64,000 nt of DNA from positions 3,639,606-3,703,605 of the forward strand of contig JAJEKV010000052.1 of NCBI GenBank assembly GCA_021234155.1, written 5' to 3'. Shown here piece after piece: positions 1-11,160 of this stretch (positions are counted from its first letter, which is position 1; each line of letters begins with the position of its first letter). This DNA comes from Isoetes taiwanensis. Lineage: Eukaryota; Streptophyta; Lycopodiopsida; Isoetales; Isoetaceae. The position numbers and the translations under genes are program-made. The notes beneath the pieces were generated by a model. The model saw nothing but the letters and a program-made list of their open reading frames with translations. It was not told the DNA's origin and did not search any database.

Positions 1-194
1 GATATTGTTCGTGCATTTGAATTTAGGCCATAGATGAGCATGCTCCATCGATGCTTACTCAATTTATGCCAAGTGTAATGCGAGTTATATTCGGGACCTA
101 CATATGGCATTAAAGGAACGAGTCGTACCATCTTTGACTTTCACACTAGTCATAATATATAATCGAGGCCGACCGGGGGACCGACTATTTTTAA

Positions 195-1047
195 TCATGT
201 CTTGCCTACCCCAATATGTAAATTGCTCCCCATAAATAATTGGCTTGCCTCTAGGCCATGCATTGAATTTCTTCGATCTTTATCGTAAAAATTTTGGACC
301 AAATGGACTAGTGAAGGTGGAAGATTATTTTCTTCGACATGATCTAGTACATTCCAATTTTGATGAACATTGTCATTCCCTCCAATCTTGGCAACGGCCA
401 TTGCACGACGAGTTCTATCACGTAATGGGATACTCTTTGAGGAAGTTGATGGCTTTCTTTTTGTAGGGTTTTCTATGAACGCATTCATAGTATCAACATC
501 ATCTACTTCCAATGACAACATAACCCCACTTCGAGCTCACTTCATTCTCAATTTCTTCCTAACAAAATACAAGCAAACTAAGTTAAGACATCGATTCAAG
601 TACATGAGAGTAGTTGATTCGAGTTCATAAGATTCGTGTATTATACCTCGTTGGAATACCCCACATGTGCGTCCGAGAGCACTGGATTTGTCGGGCATTC
701 ACCATATTTGTCAACATGGTCGAGGACAGTCTTTCTCATCCGTTTTATTTGTCCTTTGCACATCGAACAATTGCAATATAACCGCTCTGTCAAGTACAAC
801 TGCAAAAAAAAAAAAGTAACATCAAGATATAAAGTTAACTAATCATTCGAAACATGTTTATGGTACATACATCGGCGGCATTCATTTCATGCACACCACC
901 CCAGCCTCTAGGAAGACTAGGTCCACTGGGTCTAATTGGACTATTTGTGGCAATTGTTGGGGTAACATTCTTGCGCAAGTCGCCATGTAACTTTCTCAAA
1001 GCTTTCTGTCTCACTTTACGTTCAAATTCCTTCTGACGTTCGTCCAT
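195..1047 (-). pseudogene. CACTA-borne gene fragment with Cys-rich motif (three exons)
   Basis: Exon 1 (871-1047) starts at an ATG and encodes a basic, charged N-terminus, ending at a GTATGT donor. Exon 2 (647-799) follows a pyrimidine-tract acceptor ending TTTGCAG and keeps the frame. It contains YCNCSMCKGQ followed by VLDHVDKYGE, which resembles the C-x-C-x-x-C plus HL-x-x-x-G pattern of plant transposase-associated domains. Exon 3 follows a TTGTTAG acceptor near 559, but the long frame 195-521 is offset by one base from the expected phase, so a frameshift is likely. The position inside a CACTA element suggests an element-encoded protein. The family match is by eye only. Confidence 0.5.
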
Positions 1048-1204
1048 GTTGTTTTTCTAGTAAACAATAAAAATATTAATAAAAAACCATGTAATAATAT
1101 AATAAATATAAATATCCATGTTTTTTTCATGATTTTATCAAATGTTTATTGTTAAGATTCAGATTCATACAACGTTTATGATATTTAGAAAGCATTTGAT
1201 TGAA

Positions 1205-1405
1205 GGGTGCCTGAACCCGATACATCTAGTCCTCTCCATTTGAAATGGAGTCGACCAGTACCTTATATTCACGCAACCTTTCAAATCTTTTGTAATCTAT
1301 GAAGATTGAAACTTCTGTTCTGAGGTGCATAAACCCGATACATCTAGTCTTCTCCATTCGGGATGGAACTGACCAGTACCTTGATCATGCATCCCTCAAG
1401 TTTTT
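1205..1405. repeat. Direct duplication of about 80 bp, 116 bp apart
   Basis: Two copies share ACCCGATACATCTAGTC, then a CTCCATT stretch and GACCAGTACCTT. They lie at about 1209-1285 and 1330-1400, between the CACTA gene and its end. No coding signal is seen. Confidence 0.75.
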
Positions 1406-1562
1406 AACATACTTTCAAGATTCAATCTTCTAATCCATTAGCATTTGGAGGTGTTTAACTCTAACACAAAGATTAAAGCGAGAGATCTTACCTTATGAAG
1501 ACCCACGCGCAAAAAAAATCCGAAACAAATGAGTGAAAATAACAAGTAAATAACCCGGCGGT

Positions 1563-1745
1563 AGGGTTCGCCATATTTGGCGTCGTTTATCGGCGTCGTG
1601 TGACGTCGTTTAACGACGCCTAAGCTGACATCGTCGACACCTAGGCATGCCACATCGGCTTTGCGGCCGTCGATGCCCCCTCATATGCCACGTCGGATGA
1701 TCATAAGCGTCGTTTAACGGCGTCAAATGATCATAACGTCGTTAA
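1563..1745. repeat. Internal GTCGTTTAACG motif cluster
   Basis: Several GTCGTTTA(A/T)CGRCG palindromic motifs of the same type as the terminal array at 2340-2784. It is probably an inner block of CACTA subterminal repeats. Confidence 0.6.
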
Positions 1746-1789
1746 GCGATCAAGCGTGATTGTTTAACATAACGAAACAACATACAATA

Positions 1790-1905
1790 CAAATAACACA
1801 AATAAATAAAAATCTTGATTGTTCCCATTCATAAAATAAGCTTATACAAGCGACAACACAAATAGATAAAAAACTTATTGTTTCCATTCATAAAAAAGCT
1901 TATAC
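1790..1905. repeat. 65-bp tandem duplication
   Basis: Two adjacent AT-rich copies, each with AACACAAATA(A/G)ATAAAAA, then ATTCATAAAA and AGCTTATACA. The stretch 1906-2278 holds no gene that I can recognise. Confidence 0.75.
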
Positions 1906-2278
1906 ATTACTTATGTCCATCGAGGGCGTGGCGGTTTGATGCAACCATTTGCATCATTATCCGCACCATTAATGTCGTTTTTTCTCTTTGTTTGGCTCGG
2001 TGAGCCATTCTACCCGATCGTTCCGCATGGAGCGCCCGGATGTTAGTGCAATCGAAGCTCCTTTTCACTCATCTTTGCCACGATGGTGAAGGGAGGGTTC
2101 TCGGCCGGAGAAGCGAGGGGGTTCTTTGGAGTTGTCTTCCCTTGGAGGAGGAGGATTCTTGCTAGAAGGAACATATCGCGAAGGTGGTCTTCAACTGGGA
2201 CCATTATAGCAAGATAGGGAAGAACACTCAAAAATAAGAATAACGGCGGACTCTTGATGGATCCACTTATAACGTGGA

Positions 2279-2337
2279 TGTAGGGTTAGGGTTAGGGTTA
2301 GGGTTTTATTTGGCAAAAAAAAAAAAAAAAAAAAAAT
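2279..2337. repeat. Short TTAGGG run and poly-A tract
   Basis: About three and a half copies of the 6-base telomere-like unit TTAGGG end at about 2306, followed by an A-tract at 2315-2337. The usual plant telomere unit is TTTAGGG, so this is a simple sequence inside the transposon and not evidence of a telomere. Confidence 0.8.
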
Positions 2338-2339
2338 TC

Positions 2340-2784
2340 CCTGTGTCCGTCGTTTAACGGCGTTTAAAGCCGACGCGATGGCACGCTTGCGGGGACGGAC
2401 TTGGCACCAACACCATGCCACGCAGCGAGGCGTGACACGTCGGCGTTGTAACGCGTCGTTCGACGGCAACGCGGCTGGCGGCGTCTTGACACGCAGTACC
2501 CGGCAGCGGCAATCGCCCATTTCCCGCATGACGGTAGCGGCGTCGATTTCTGTAAAACGTCGTTCAACGACGTTTAGCTGACGTGTTTGACACGCAGGCC
2601 TGCCAGCTTGGCAGCAGTACCCATGCCACGCAGGCAAATCCGACACGTCAGCCTTGATGACCGTCGTTGAACGACGTCGAAACGACGTTGTCGTCGTTGA
2701 AGCAACGATGTCGTCGATCAACGGCGACGATCCGTCGTTCAACGACGACGCGACGTCGTTGGACGTCGACGATCCCTTGTAGTG
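2340..2784 (-). repeat. CACTA subterminal repeat array and terminus
   Basis: A GC-rich stretch dense in CGTCGTTNAACGACG and shorter CGACGTCGTT motifs in both orientations, ending at the terminal CCTTGTAGTG (2775-2784). Such dense subterminal motifs are typical transposase-binding arrays of CACTA elements. Confidence 0.75.
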
Positions 2785-2879
2785 CCTTGGGCGATGCCGA
2801 AACGGTTCGATAGCATCACCCTGGGATAGCTTGATCCGTTTTGTTCGAAGACCTAAGACCTTTTGTTTACTTTATTTCT

Positions 2880-2950
2880 GGACCGTCAGATTTGCTTATT
2901 TAATCCTAGCCGTCAAAATTAGGGCGTGATTCAACACCCTAGACCTGCTT
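2880..2950 (-). mobile_element. Helitron 5'-end-like sequence
   Basis: Read on the minus strand, this segment has GGGTGTTGAATC, then ACGCCCTAATTTTGACGG, then AATCTGACGGTC. It matches the 5' subterminal sequence of the Helitron beginning at 9087, motif for motif and in the same order. A likely 5' TC lies just before TAGGGTG. The 3' end was not identified. Confidence 0.5.
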
Positions 2951-2959
2951 TTAAATCAA

Positions 2960-3175
2960 AACAATTAACGCAGGTGATGACATTGCAGATCCTTCTGATA
3001 GCACATCTAGCAGGTCAGGTCCAACAGACTCGTATAAGATTGTCTTTTGTAAGGAGGCAGTATGGCTCAAGTGGAATGAATTATGGGACGCTTATGCACA
3101 AAAGAAGCTAGAGACACTGAGACCATTTGGGTTTTAGAACAGTGCCTGAAGTAGGAAGTCTTATTGGGATAAAAT
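2960..3175 (+). pseudogene. Second, deleted fragment of the gene A linker region
   Basis: The plus-strand translation begins GDDIADPSDSTSSRSG and continues through YKIVFCKEAVW and LWDAYAQKK. This is nearly identical to the gene A linker read from about 31865 down to 31745 on the minus strand. The fragment then jumps, through an internal deletion and frame change, to TETIWVLEQCLK, which in gene A lies about 30 codons further on, and meets a stop. It is a dead partial copy in the opposite orientation to gene A, next to a Helitron-like end that could have carried it. Confidence 0.85.
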
Positions 3176-3262
3176 TATAGCCCATAACTCTTTCGCCGCT
3201 TCCATATATTCTCTCCGCCTTAATCTCCTGCAAGTCTAACTATGGCAAGCCCTTCCTGCATC

Positions 3263-3475
3263 GCTGGAGCTTTGCCAGAACTACTTCCTTGTTTTTTTGC
3301 ACATCGGCACTGTGAAGGAAGAGCAAAGTATTTTATTCCATGCCATTTGAGCAGCTCGAAGCCCGGATTTGAGCAGGGATTCGACGCAAGGATTTGTATT
3401 GCCACAGAAGAAAAAACTTTTGGAAGATCTTCAAACACTGCTGAAAAACAGAGATTGCAGATGAAAAAACCGGAA
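3263..3475 (+). pseudogene. Unidentified coding-like fragment
   Basis: One plus-strand frame reads with protein-like composition through YFLVFLHIGTVKEEQ, a stop, then FVLPQKKKLLEDLQTLLKN and another stop. It directly follows the gene A fragment and may be a second captured piece. I do not recognise the family; it could be chance. Confidence 0.3.
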
Positions 3476-3578
3476 GCTTTGAAGATTGAAGCCCTATGTT
3501 ATTCGTAATCATGGCTTGGACGTGTATTACGTCCCTAATTGATGGCAGGGGGACACTCCGCCCTCGTAGGGGCTCTTG

Positions 3579-6500
3579 GCAGCGGACATGCCACCTAGGT
3601 TCCAACATGCCAAGGTGGCTCACAACATGCCACCTGGGCTCCAACATGCCAAGGTGGCTCAAACATGCTACATAGGCTCCAATATGCCACCTAGGCTCAA
3701 ACATGCCAAGGTGGTTCAAATATGCCAAAGTGGCTCAAACATGCCACGCGGGCTCCAACATGCCACCTAGGCTCCAATATGCCACCTAGACTCAAACATG
3801 CCAAGGTGGCTAAAACAACATGCCACCTAGGCTCCAACATGCCAAGGTGGCTCAAACATGCCATGTGGGCTCCAAAATGCCACCCCGGCTCAAACACACA
3901 AAGGTGGCTCAAACATGCCACCTAGGCTCCAACATGCCACATAGACTCAAACATGCCAAGGTGGCTGAAACATGCCACCTAGGCTCCAACATGCCAAGGT
4001 GGCTTAAACATGCCACCTAGGCTCCAACTTGCCACCCAGGCTTAAACATGCCAAGGTGGCTCAAACATCCACATGTGCTCCAACATGCCACCTAGGTTCC
4101 AACATGCCAAGGTGGCTCACAACATGCCACCTGGGCTCCAATATGCCAAGGTGGCTCAAACGTGCCACATAGGCTCCAACATGCCACCTAGGCTCAAACA
4201 TGCCAAGGTGGTTCAAATATGCTAAAGTGACTCAAACATGCCACGCGTGCTCCAACATGCCACCTAGGCTCCAATATGCCACCTAGACTCAAACATGCCA
4301 AGATGGCTCAAACATGCCACGCTGGGCTCCAACATGCCACCTAGGCTCCAAAGATGCCAAGGTGGCTCAAACATGCCACGTGGGCTCCAAAATGCCACCT
4401 AGGCTCAAACACACCAAGGTGGCTCAAACATGCCACTTAGGCTCCAACATGCCACCTAGACTCAAACATGCCACCTAGGCTCCAACATGCCAAGGTGGCT
4501 TAAACATGCCACCTAGGTGCCAACATGCCCCCCAGGCTTAAACATGCCAAGGTGGCTCAAACATGCCATGCATGCTCCAAGGCCACCTAGGCTCTAACAT
4601 GCCAAAGTGGCTCAAACATGCCAAGTTGGCTCAAACATAGGCACGTCGGCTTCAACATATTACCTAGGCTCCAACATGCCAAGGTGGCTCAAACATCCCA
4701 CCTAGGCTCCAATATGACGCCTAGGCTCAAACATGTCAAGGTGTGCTCCAACATGCCATCTAGGCTCCAACATGCCAAAGTCGCTCAAACATGCTAAGGT
4801 GCCCAAATGTGCCACCTAGGCTCTAACATGCCACCTAGGCTCAAACATGCCAAGGTGGCTTAAACATGTCATGTGGTTTCTAACATGCCACCTAGGCTCC
4901 AACATGCCAAGGTGGCTCAAACATGCCTGCTAGGCTCCGACATACCACCGAGGCTCCAACATGCCAAGGTGGCTCCAACATACCACCTAGACTCCATGCC
5001 AAGGTGGATCAAACATGCCACGTAACATGCCAATTTGGCCAAGGTTGGCTCAAACATGCCACCTAGGCTCCAACATGCCTCCTAGGCTCAAACATGACAA
5101 GGTGGCTCCAACATGCCACCTACGCTCCAACATGCCAAGTTGGCTCAAACATGCCAAGTTGCTCAACATACCACCTCGGCTCAAACATGCCAAGGTGGCT
5201 CCACCATGCCACCTAGGCTCCAACATGCCAAGGTGCTCAAACATGCCACCTAGGCTCCAACATGCCACCTAGGCTCAAACATGCCAAGGTGGCTCAAACA
5301 TGCCACGGAGGCTCCAACATGCCACCTAGGGTCCAACATGCCAAGGTGGCTCCAACATGCCACCTAGGCTCCAACACACCAAGGTGGCTCCAACATGCCA
5401 CCTAAACTCAAGATGCCACATGGGCTCCAACATGCCACCTAGGCTCCAACATGCCAAGGTGGCTCAAACATGTCACCTAGGCTCCAACATGCCACCTAGG
5501 CTCAAACATGCCAAGGCAGCTCAAACATGCCACGCGGGCTCCAACATGCCACCTAGGCTCAAACATGCCAAGGTGGCTCAAACATGCCACGCAGGCTCCA
5601 ACATGCCACCTAGGGTCCAACATGCCAAGGTGGCTCCAACATGCCACCTAGGCTCCAACACACCAAGGTGGCTCAAACATGCCACGCAGGCTCCAACATG
5701 CCACCATGGGCTCCAACATGCCACCTAGGCTCCAACATGCCAAGGTGGCTCAAACATGTCACCTAGGCTCCAACATGCCACCTAGGCTCAAACATGCCAA
5801 GGTAGCTCAAACATGCCACGCTGGGGCTCCAACATGCCACCTAGGTTCCAACATGCCAAGGTGGCTCACAACATGCCACCTGGGCTCCAACATGCCAAGA
5901 TGCCTCAAACGTGCCACATAGGCTCCAATATGCCACCAAGGCTCAAACATGCCAAGGTGGTTCAAATATGACAAAGTGGCTTAAACATGCCACGCGGGCT
6001 CTAACATGCACCACCTAGGTTCCAATATGCCACCTAGACTCAAACATTCCAAGGTTCAAACATGCCACGTGGGCTCCAACATGCCAAGGTGGCTCAAACA
6101 TGCCATGTGGGCTACAAAATGCCACCTAGGCTCAAAGGTGGCTCAGACGTGCCACCTAGGTTCCAACATGCCAAGGTGGCTCACAACATGCCACCTGGGC
6201 TCCAACATGCCAAGTTGGCTCAAACGTGCCACATAGGTTACAATATGCCACCTATGCTCAAACATGCCGAGGTGGTTCAAATATGCCAAAGTGGCTCAAA
6301 CATGCCACGCGGGTTCCAACATGCCACCTAGGCTCCAATATGCCACCTAGATTCAAACATTCCAAGGTGGCTCAAACATGCCACGCAGGCTCCAACATGC
6401 CACCTAGGCTCCAACATGCCAAGGTGGCTCAAACATGCCACATGGGCTCCAAAAGGCCACCTAGACTCAAACACACCAAGGTGGCTCAAGCATGCCACCT

Positions 6501-7237
6501 AGGCTCCAACATGCCACGTAGACTCAAACATGTCAAGGTGGCTCAAACATGCCACCTAGGCTCCAAGATGCCAAGGTGGCTTAAACATGCCACCTAGGCT
6601 CCAACATGCCACCTAAGGCTTAAACATGCCAAGGTCACTCAAACATGCCACGCCGGCTCCAAGGCCACCTAGGCTCTAACTTGCCAAGGTGGCTCAAACA
6701 TGGCAAGTTGGCTCAAACATGGCACGTGGGCTCAAACATGTCACCTAGGCTCCAACATGCCAAGTTGGCTCAAACATGCCACCTAGGCTCGAACATGCCA
6801 CGTGTGCTCCAACATGCCACCTAGGCCCTGACACGTGGTTTCCAACATGCCACCTAGGCTCCAACATGCCAAGGTGGCTCAAACATGACACCTACGCTCC
6901 AACCTACCATCGAGGCTCCAACATGCCAAGGTGGCTCCAACATGCCACCTGGGCGCCAACATGCTATGGTTGGCTCCAACATGCCACCTAGGCTCCAACA
7001 TGCCAAGGTGTCTCAAACATGCCACCTAGGCTCAAACATGCCAACTAGGCTCCAACATGCCAAGGTGGCTCAAACATGCCACGTGGGCTCCAACATGCCA
7101 CTTAGGCAACATGCCAAGGTGGCTCAAACATGCCACGTGGGCTCCAACATGCCACATAGGCTCCAACACACCAAGGTGGTTCAAACATGCCACCTAGGCT
7201 CCAACATGCCACCCAGACTCAAACATGCCAAGGTGGC
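3579..7237. repeat. 19-bp minisatellite array (about 190 units)
   Basis: The unit is GGCTC(C/A)AACATGCCANNNN, with main variants ending CCTA, AGGT and CGYG. Neighbouring units are diverged and there are small insertions and skips. Because 19 is not a multiple of 3, three units make a 57-base super-period, and open frames of 19-residue repeats appear on both strands. They are not genes. GCCAAGGTGGC next to GCCACCTAGGC units gives many short inverted repeats. A second array of the same family is at 52806-54233. Confidence 0.95.
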
Positions 7238-7360
7238 TCAAGATGATAATATTAGGTTTGATAATAACAGATTGCATTATTTGCGAGGCAATTCCAGACT
7301 CGAAATTATCGATACATGGCACAAATATCATACAAAAATATCATATATTCCAATAAAACA

Positions 7361-7997
7361 TTAAGGGATCAATCCATGTTTTTCCACGTATTTAACAAGG
7401 TGTGGTTCCATGTCAGCCGTTCTATCCAATTCTGGGTACGAATCTAACACTTCACCCACCGTCATCCCCATAGCCAAATTATGCATAATAGACACAAACT
7501 TCACCAGAAAATCATCTGTCGCAAAGTTTTTTGGATCGTAAGATGGTGGATTCAGGGCCTGTGTTTGATTGTAGAAGCATTTGAGATCATCATCATCCAC
7601 TATGATTATATCATCCTTATTCTCGATACCAAGTTCGTCCATCATGTTACTCAAGTGTTTGATGAAGATAGGCTTGCCTGTTGGATCCTTGGGATTAGTG
7701 AACTTCACACATTTGTTCTGATCCCAAAAGGTCAACCAATGTCTACGCATTTCCCCCAGTGCCTCCAAAGTATCCTTGATGTTCCTTAGTTCCATGGATG
7801 ACCAAATACCAACTCGAAATAACCTGAATGCCTCATCTAGCATCTCCTTCAAGTGCGGCCGCGGATAGATCCACTTGGTATTTGATTCTACTGGTGTCTG
7901 ATGAAACTGTTCTCTAGCCACTTTATTTTTCAGAAAAGTCTTGCAAAGGACTCTGTTTAGGTCGAACACCACAACCTTCTTAGAAACGCAATGGAAG
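7361..7997 (-). pseudogene. Gene A last exon: FCP1/NIF-like HAD phosphatase domain
   Basis: A 212-codon exon open to a stop. It has the order of an FCP1-homology phosphatase domain: KKVVVFDLNRVLC (motif 1, normally DxDx[T/V]), IYPRPHLKEML, VGIWSSMELRNI (the motif 2 Ser region) and DDIIIVDDDDLK near the end (the DD motif), followed by a short helical C-terminus. The first catalytic Asp is present but the second is Asn (DLN), which should weaken or abolish phosphatase activity. This exon has no internal stops, so it is the best-preserved part of the gene. Confidence 0.75.
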
Positions 7998-8199
7998 CTG
8001 AAACATCAAACATGTATCCGGTCAGCAAGATACGATAACACAAACAATACAAACGCGCCAAGCGTGATTTGAAATAGTCATAACCAAATCGCGCTCGGCG
8101 TGATTTAGTTTGACAACGAAAAATAATCAAAGCACGCTTGGCGCGATTTAATTCAAAGGTAATACAACGCGTGGCACGATTTCGTGGGCAAGGCCATAC
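7998..8199 (-). other. Gene A intron 3
   Basis: A 202-bp intron with donor GTATGG and acceptor GATGTTTCAG. It joins EDD to SFHCVSKKVVVFDL in phase 2. It carries four diverged copies of the CACGCYNGGCGTG palindrome. Confidence 0.8.
8054..8179. repeat. Palindrome array 1 (gene A intron 3)
   Basis: Four variants of CACGCYNGGCGTG at 8054, 8090, 8133 and 8167, each about 35-43 bp from the next, within AT-rich spacers containing GATTT. They are more diverged than in the other arrays. Confidence 0.7.
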
Positions 8200-9086
8200 C
8201 TATCATCTTCAGTTTCGCTACCGTCATCGGCGTCATTCTCCCCTTTGCCACCCTAAATCTTCGTCTTCTTCTGACTGTTAGAATTGTTATTTTCTATTAG
8301 TTCCGCTGCGTCCTTCACAACTGACATTATTTTACTATTGATTTGGCAAACCTGTGAATCACTAGAGCCGCCTTCATTGCCTTCATTTTCGGTTTCCCTG
8401 TCAATTAGTTCATTGTTAACCTGTGAATCTACTCTATTGTTGCTTGCATCACCCGCAATGTGGGCAAGGATATTCCCTAAGTTCGCCGCCATCACAGTAC
8501 TTTGAGCAGCCAGTTTAGCAGCTATTTGTTCATTATTGCTTTCCTTATCAGGCTGCAGATTACTAGTTCCCTCACCAGAAGCAACGTCCACTTTCGAATT
8601 GGACAAGTCTACGAGACTTTTGATTGCTGATGATTTCAGGTTGCCATAAGGGCTTTTAGGAGACTTGGCAAGCACATGCATGAGGAATGGTTCAAGAAAG
8701 TCTTTGGCCTGCTCATCACTCACAAAGCAGTGACATCTTCTTGCACCCATAAGAGCCTCTCGGGCAATATAACCTCCAACATGAAGCTCCAAGCAGGTTG
8801 TATCAATTGGAGCAAATGCCTCGACGAGGTAAGCAGCCATAGACGGGGGAAATCCATTTTTATTTAAGGGGCCCTTCTCCTTAGTTTGTAGCTCGTACTT
8901 GATTTCCCCACTTAGGAGGGGGTCCCGATCCTCATCCTCTTCTGACTCATCCTGTTCTGACTAATCCTGATCCGTATGAAAGAATATAGTTCTTAAGTCT
9001 GGATCATCTAGAAGAAAACATTTCCATGCACTGCTATTGTCACCCTTGGCCTTAGCAATATCATATTCCTCGTCTGACAGCATGGA
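8200..9086 (-). pseudogene. Gene A exon 3, downstream part: methyltransferase-like motif I half and acidic tail
   Basis: The frame continues from 19296 across the Helitron target. After an acidic stretch with a TAG (8961-8963) comes NGFPPSMAAYLVEAFAP, then CLELHVGGYIAREALMGARR and a DEQAKDFLEPFL helix. This parallels the C-terminal block of N6/N4 methyltransferases (a P-x-x-L-v-e helix, a D-x-F-x-G-x-G-T loop, then a GRR strand), but the glycine loop reads ELHVGG. A Ser/Asn/Glu-rich tail follows, with TAG at 8253-8255, then an acidic run into the splice donor GATAG|GTATGG. The domain looks like a pseudoenzyme even apart from the nonsense changes. Confidence 0.65.
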
Positions 9087-9475
9087 TCCTATATTATAAT
9101 GTTATAGGGTGTGTCTTGAACCACGCCCTAATCTGGACGGTCAAGATTGATCTAGCAATCTGACGGTCATAAATTTTTTGTAGTTTAGGCTCGGCATCTT
9201 CCTTATACGCAGCTCCAGCCATGGGTTTCGGATCTTTAGGGTTTTGGATGCTTCGACGCCGGAGTGCAAAATGCTTTATTGGGCATGGAAGCTCTTCAAT
9301 TTGTTTTGGCACTACTTACTCGGGGTTCTCTTATGCTCATTCAAATAAGCCTGGAGAGGTTCTGAGTATGGAGAACTGGCCCTCTTGGAATGAAGCAGGA
9401 GGAAGACCCTACTGCAAGACACAGACAAGCCTTTTCTATGCTCCCACTGCACCGTCTAATTCCTTAGAGCTGCAC

Positions 9476-9663
9476 TGCTCAAATATAGCAAGGCGCTGGA
9501 ACAAATCAAACACGGTAAACCATACGAAATCCGTGATGATACGAATCGTGATGATTTTGTTAATGCTGTGCAATTAAATGAGCAGACAAATGATGTGGGT
9601 TATTTCGTTACCAAGTTTAAACTCATGCTGGCACCTGATTATGATGGGGGAGGACATGTTTGA
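9476..9663 (+). pseudogene. Captured gene fragment in H-A, unidentified
   Basis: One frame reads LLKYSKALEQIKHGKPYE and then FVNAVQLNEQTNDVGYFVTK and MLAPDYDGGG before a stop, with clear protein-like composition. A further possible exon begins with ATGGAAGCTC near 9287. Helitrons commonly carry such host exons. I do not recognise the parent gene. Confidence 0.45.
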
Positions 9664-10873
9664 GTTCACTGGAGAAGAATGCTATGGAGTATGAGTTTTC
9701 TGTTGCTGCTTTACGATCGATTGCTATTTTGTTCATACAGGTATCTTTGAATCCTTCTGAATAATGTTTTATTATAAGCTGGATTGCATGTTAGGAATGT
9801 AAGCGTCATCACATGTTAGTGTCTGCAAATCAATGTGTTACTTATGAACATGATGTTTCTAGATGTCAAAACTGCCATTCTCAGTTACATGTTAATTAAT
9901 AATTGTATGGCTATATTAATACTATGCAGAGGATGTTGCCTAATAGCCATCTACACACAGGATGTTGTTTCAACTCATGTGAAGAGCCGAAAGGGCTATT
10001 CATGGTTTAATAGTTAAAAAAGGTTGTCTGGGATAGGTTGTGTATATATAAGGTTCAGAATTCATTGCTCTTAACTGCAGCAAGAGCTTATTCTTTGGCT
10101 GTTGCAGGGCACATCACCTATCCAGGTAAGATATGCAGATGGAAAACGTGGGCATCTTGGTTATTCTGATTCTGATTTTGCAGGTTTTCATGGGTGGAGC
10201 TAAAAGACGTATCTATTTTGTTGGCTGCCAGAATGTACTCGAAGATATGATAAGCATTTACGTATCTACATCATATAATCACCAGCTCCATTCTGAAGAC
10301 CCATTCTGAAGCTTGCAAAAGGAACTTCTAAAACATGCATGAACTACAGCAGCACACTTCGTTATTCGATTTAGTATTGCTCAACTGTGTGCAAGGTAAA
10401 TGAAGGTATAAATCTATTTATTATTAAGTATTGTCCGCGGGTTAGTTGCAGTCGTAACTGTAAATATGTTGGTCTTGCAAGCACGGCGGATACCGTCCTT
10501 GGATTACATCTTATACAGATTTGACACACGTATAAAGAAAATCACAAATTTCATGGATGCAAAATATCCAGCACCTAACACCATCTTCATAGACCAAAAT
10601 ATCTTGCTTTGTGATCATCATTTTTTAGATCTTACATTCACGGCAACCACCTTTATAGATTAATTCTATACATGATCATAATCAGCTGTATCCATAATTG
10701 TAAAGATGTTGGAAGTTGCAAGCAGGGCTTATACCATCTGTGGACTATTCTGCAACTTAGATACATTGTCAAAAAATATAAGACAAACCAAAAATACTTT
10801 CAGAAGTTATAGAACATGGAAAATTTGCTAATACACTTTCTATGATAGATTTTATACATGTTTATTTGCTCTT

Positions 10874-11160
10874 CTCCACACCCTTCTAATGCAATCTCAA
10901 TAATTTTGTTTTGACTACCATAGCATTTCCACAAATGTCCTTCAACACCCTTCTATAATGCAACCTATTTTCAAACACCTTTCTATAATGCAATTTTATT
11001 GCAAACATTATATAAAGAATGCTTATCAAAGTAACAATAGTAGCATCTCTAATCTACGTGGACATAACCCTTCTATAATGCAATCTACCCTTCTATAATG
11101 CAACTTTATTGCTAACATTATGTAAAGAATGCTCAATAGTAGCATCTCCAACCTATGTGG
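10874..11160. repeat. Interspersed CCCTTCTATAATGCAA repeats in H-A
   Basis: Five or six imperfect copies of this 16-base word, plus a repeated TTTATTGC(A/T)AACATTAT(A/G)TAAAGAATGC segment. The rest of H-A from 9664 to 10873 is AT-rich with no recognisable gene. Confidence 0.7.

Larger units (their letters stand above)
1..2784 (-). mobile_element. CACTA-type DNA transposon, one end only
   Basis: The right boundary reads CCTTGTAGTG on the plus strand, which is CACTACAAGG read from the minus strand, the classic CACTA terminus. Inside it lies about 440 bp rich in CGTCGTTNAACGACG-type motifs, like the subterminal repeats that bind CACTA transposase. A minus-strand gene starts near 1047 and runs towards the window start, as expected for a CACTA element read inwards from this end. 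The other terminus is outside the window, so the target duplication cannot be checked. Confidence 0.7.

Noticed and set aside
2279-2306. Interstitial telomere or chromosome end
   Set aside because: Only three to four 6-base units of the non-plant TTAGGG type, inside a transposon.
3579-7237. CRISPR-like array
   Set aside because: Units are contiguous and graded in divergence, without unique spacers, and the DNA is plant nuclear.
3576-7364. Long repetitive open frames on both strands (up to about 159 codons)
   Set aside because: They arise from the 19-bp unit read as a 57-base period. Both strands are open, there is no codon bias and no start context.
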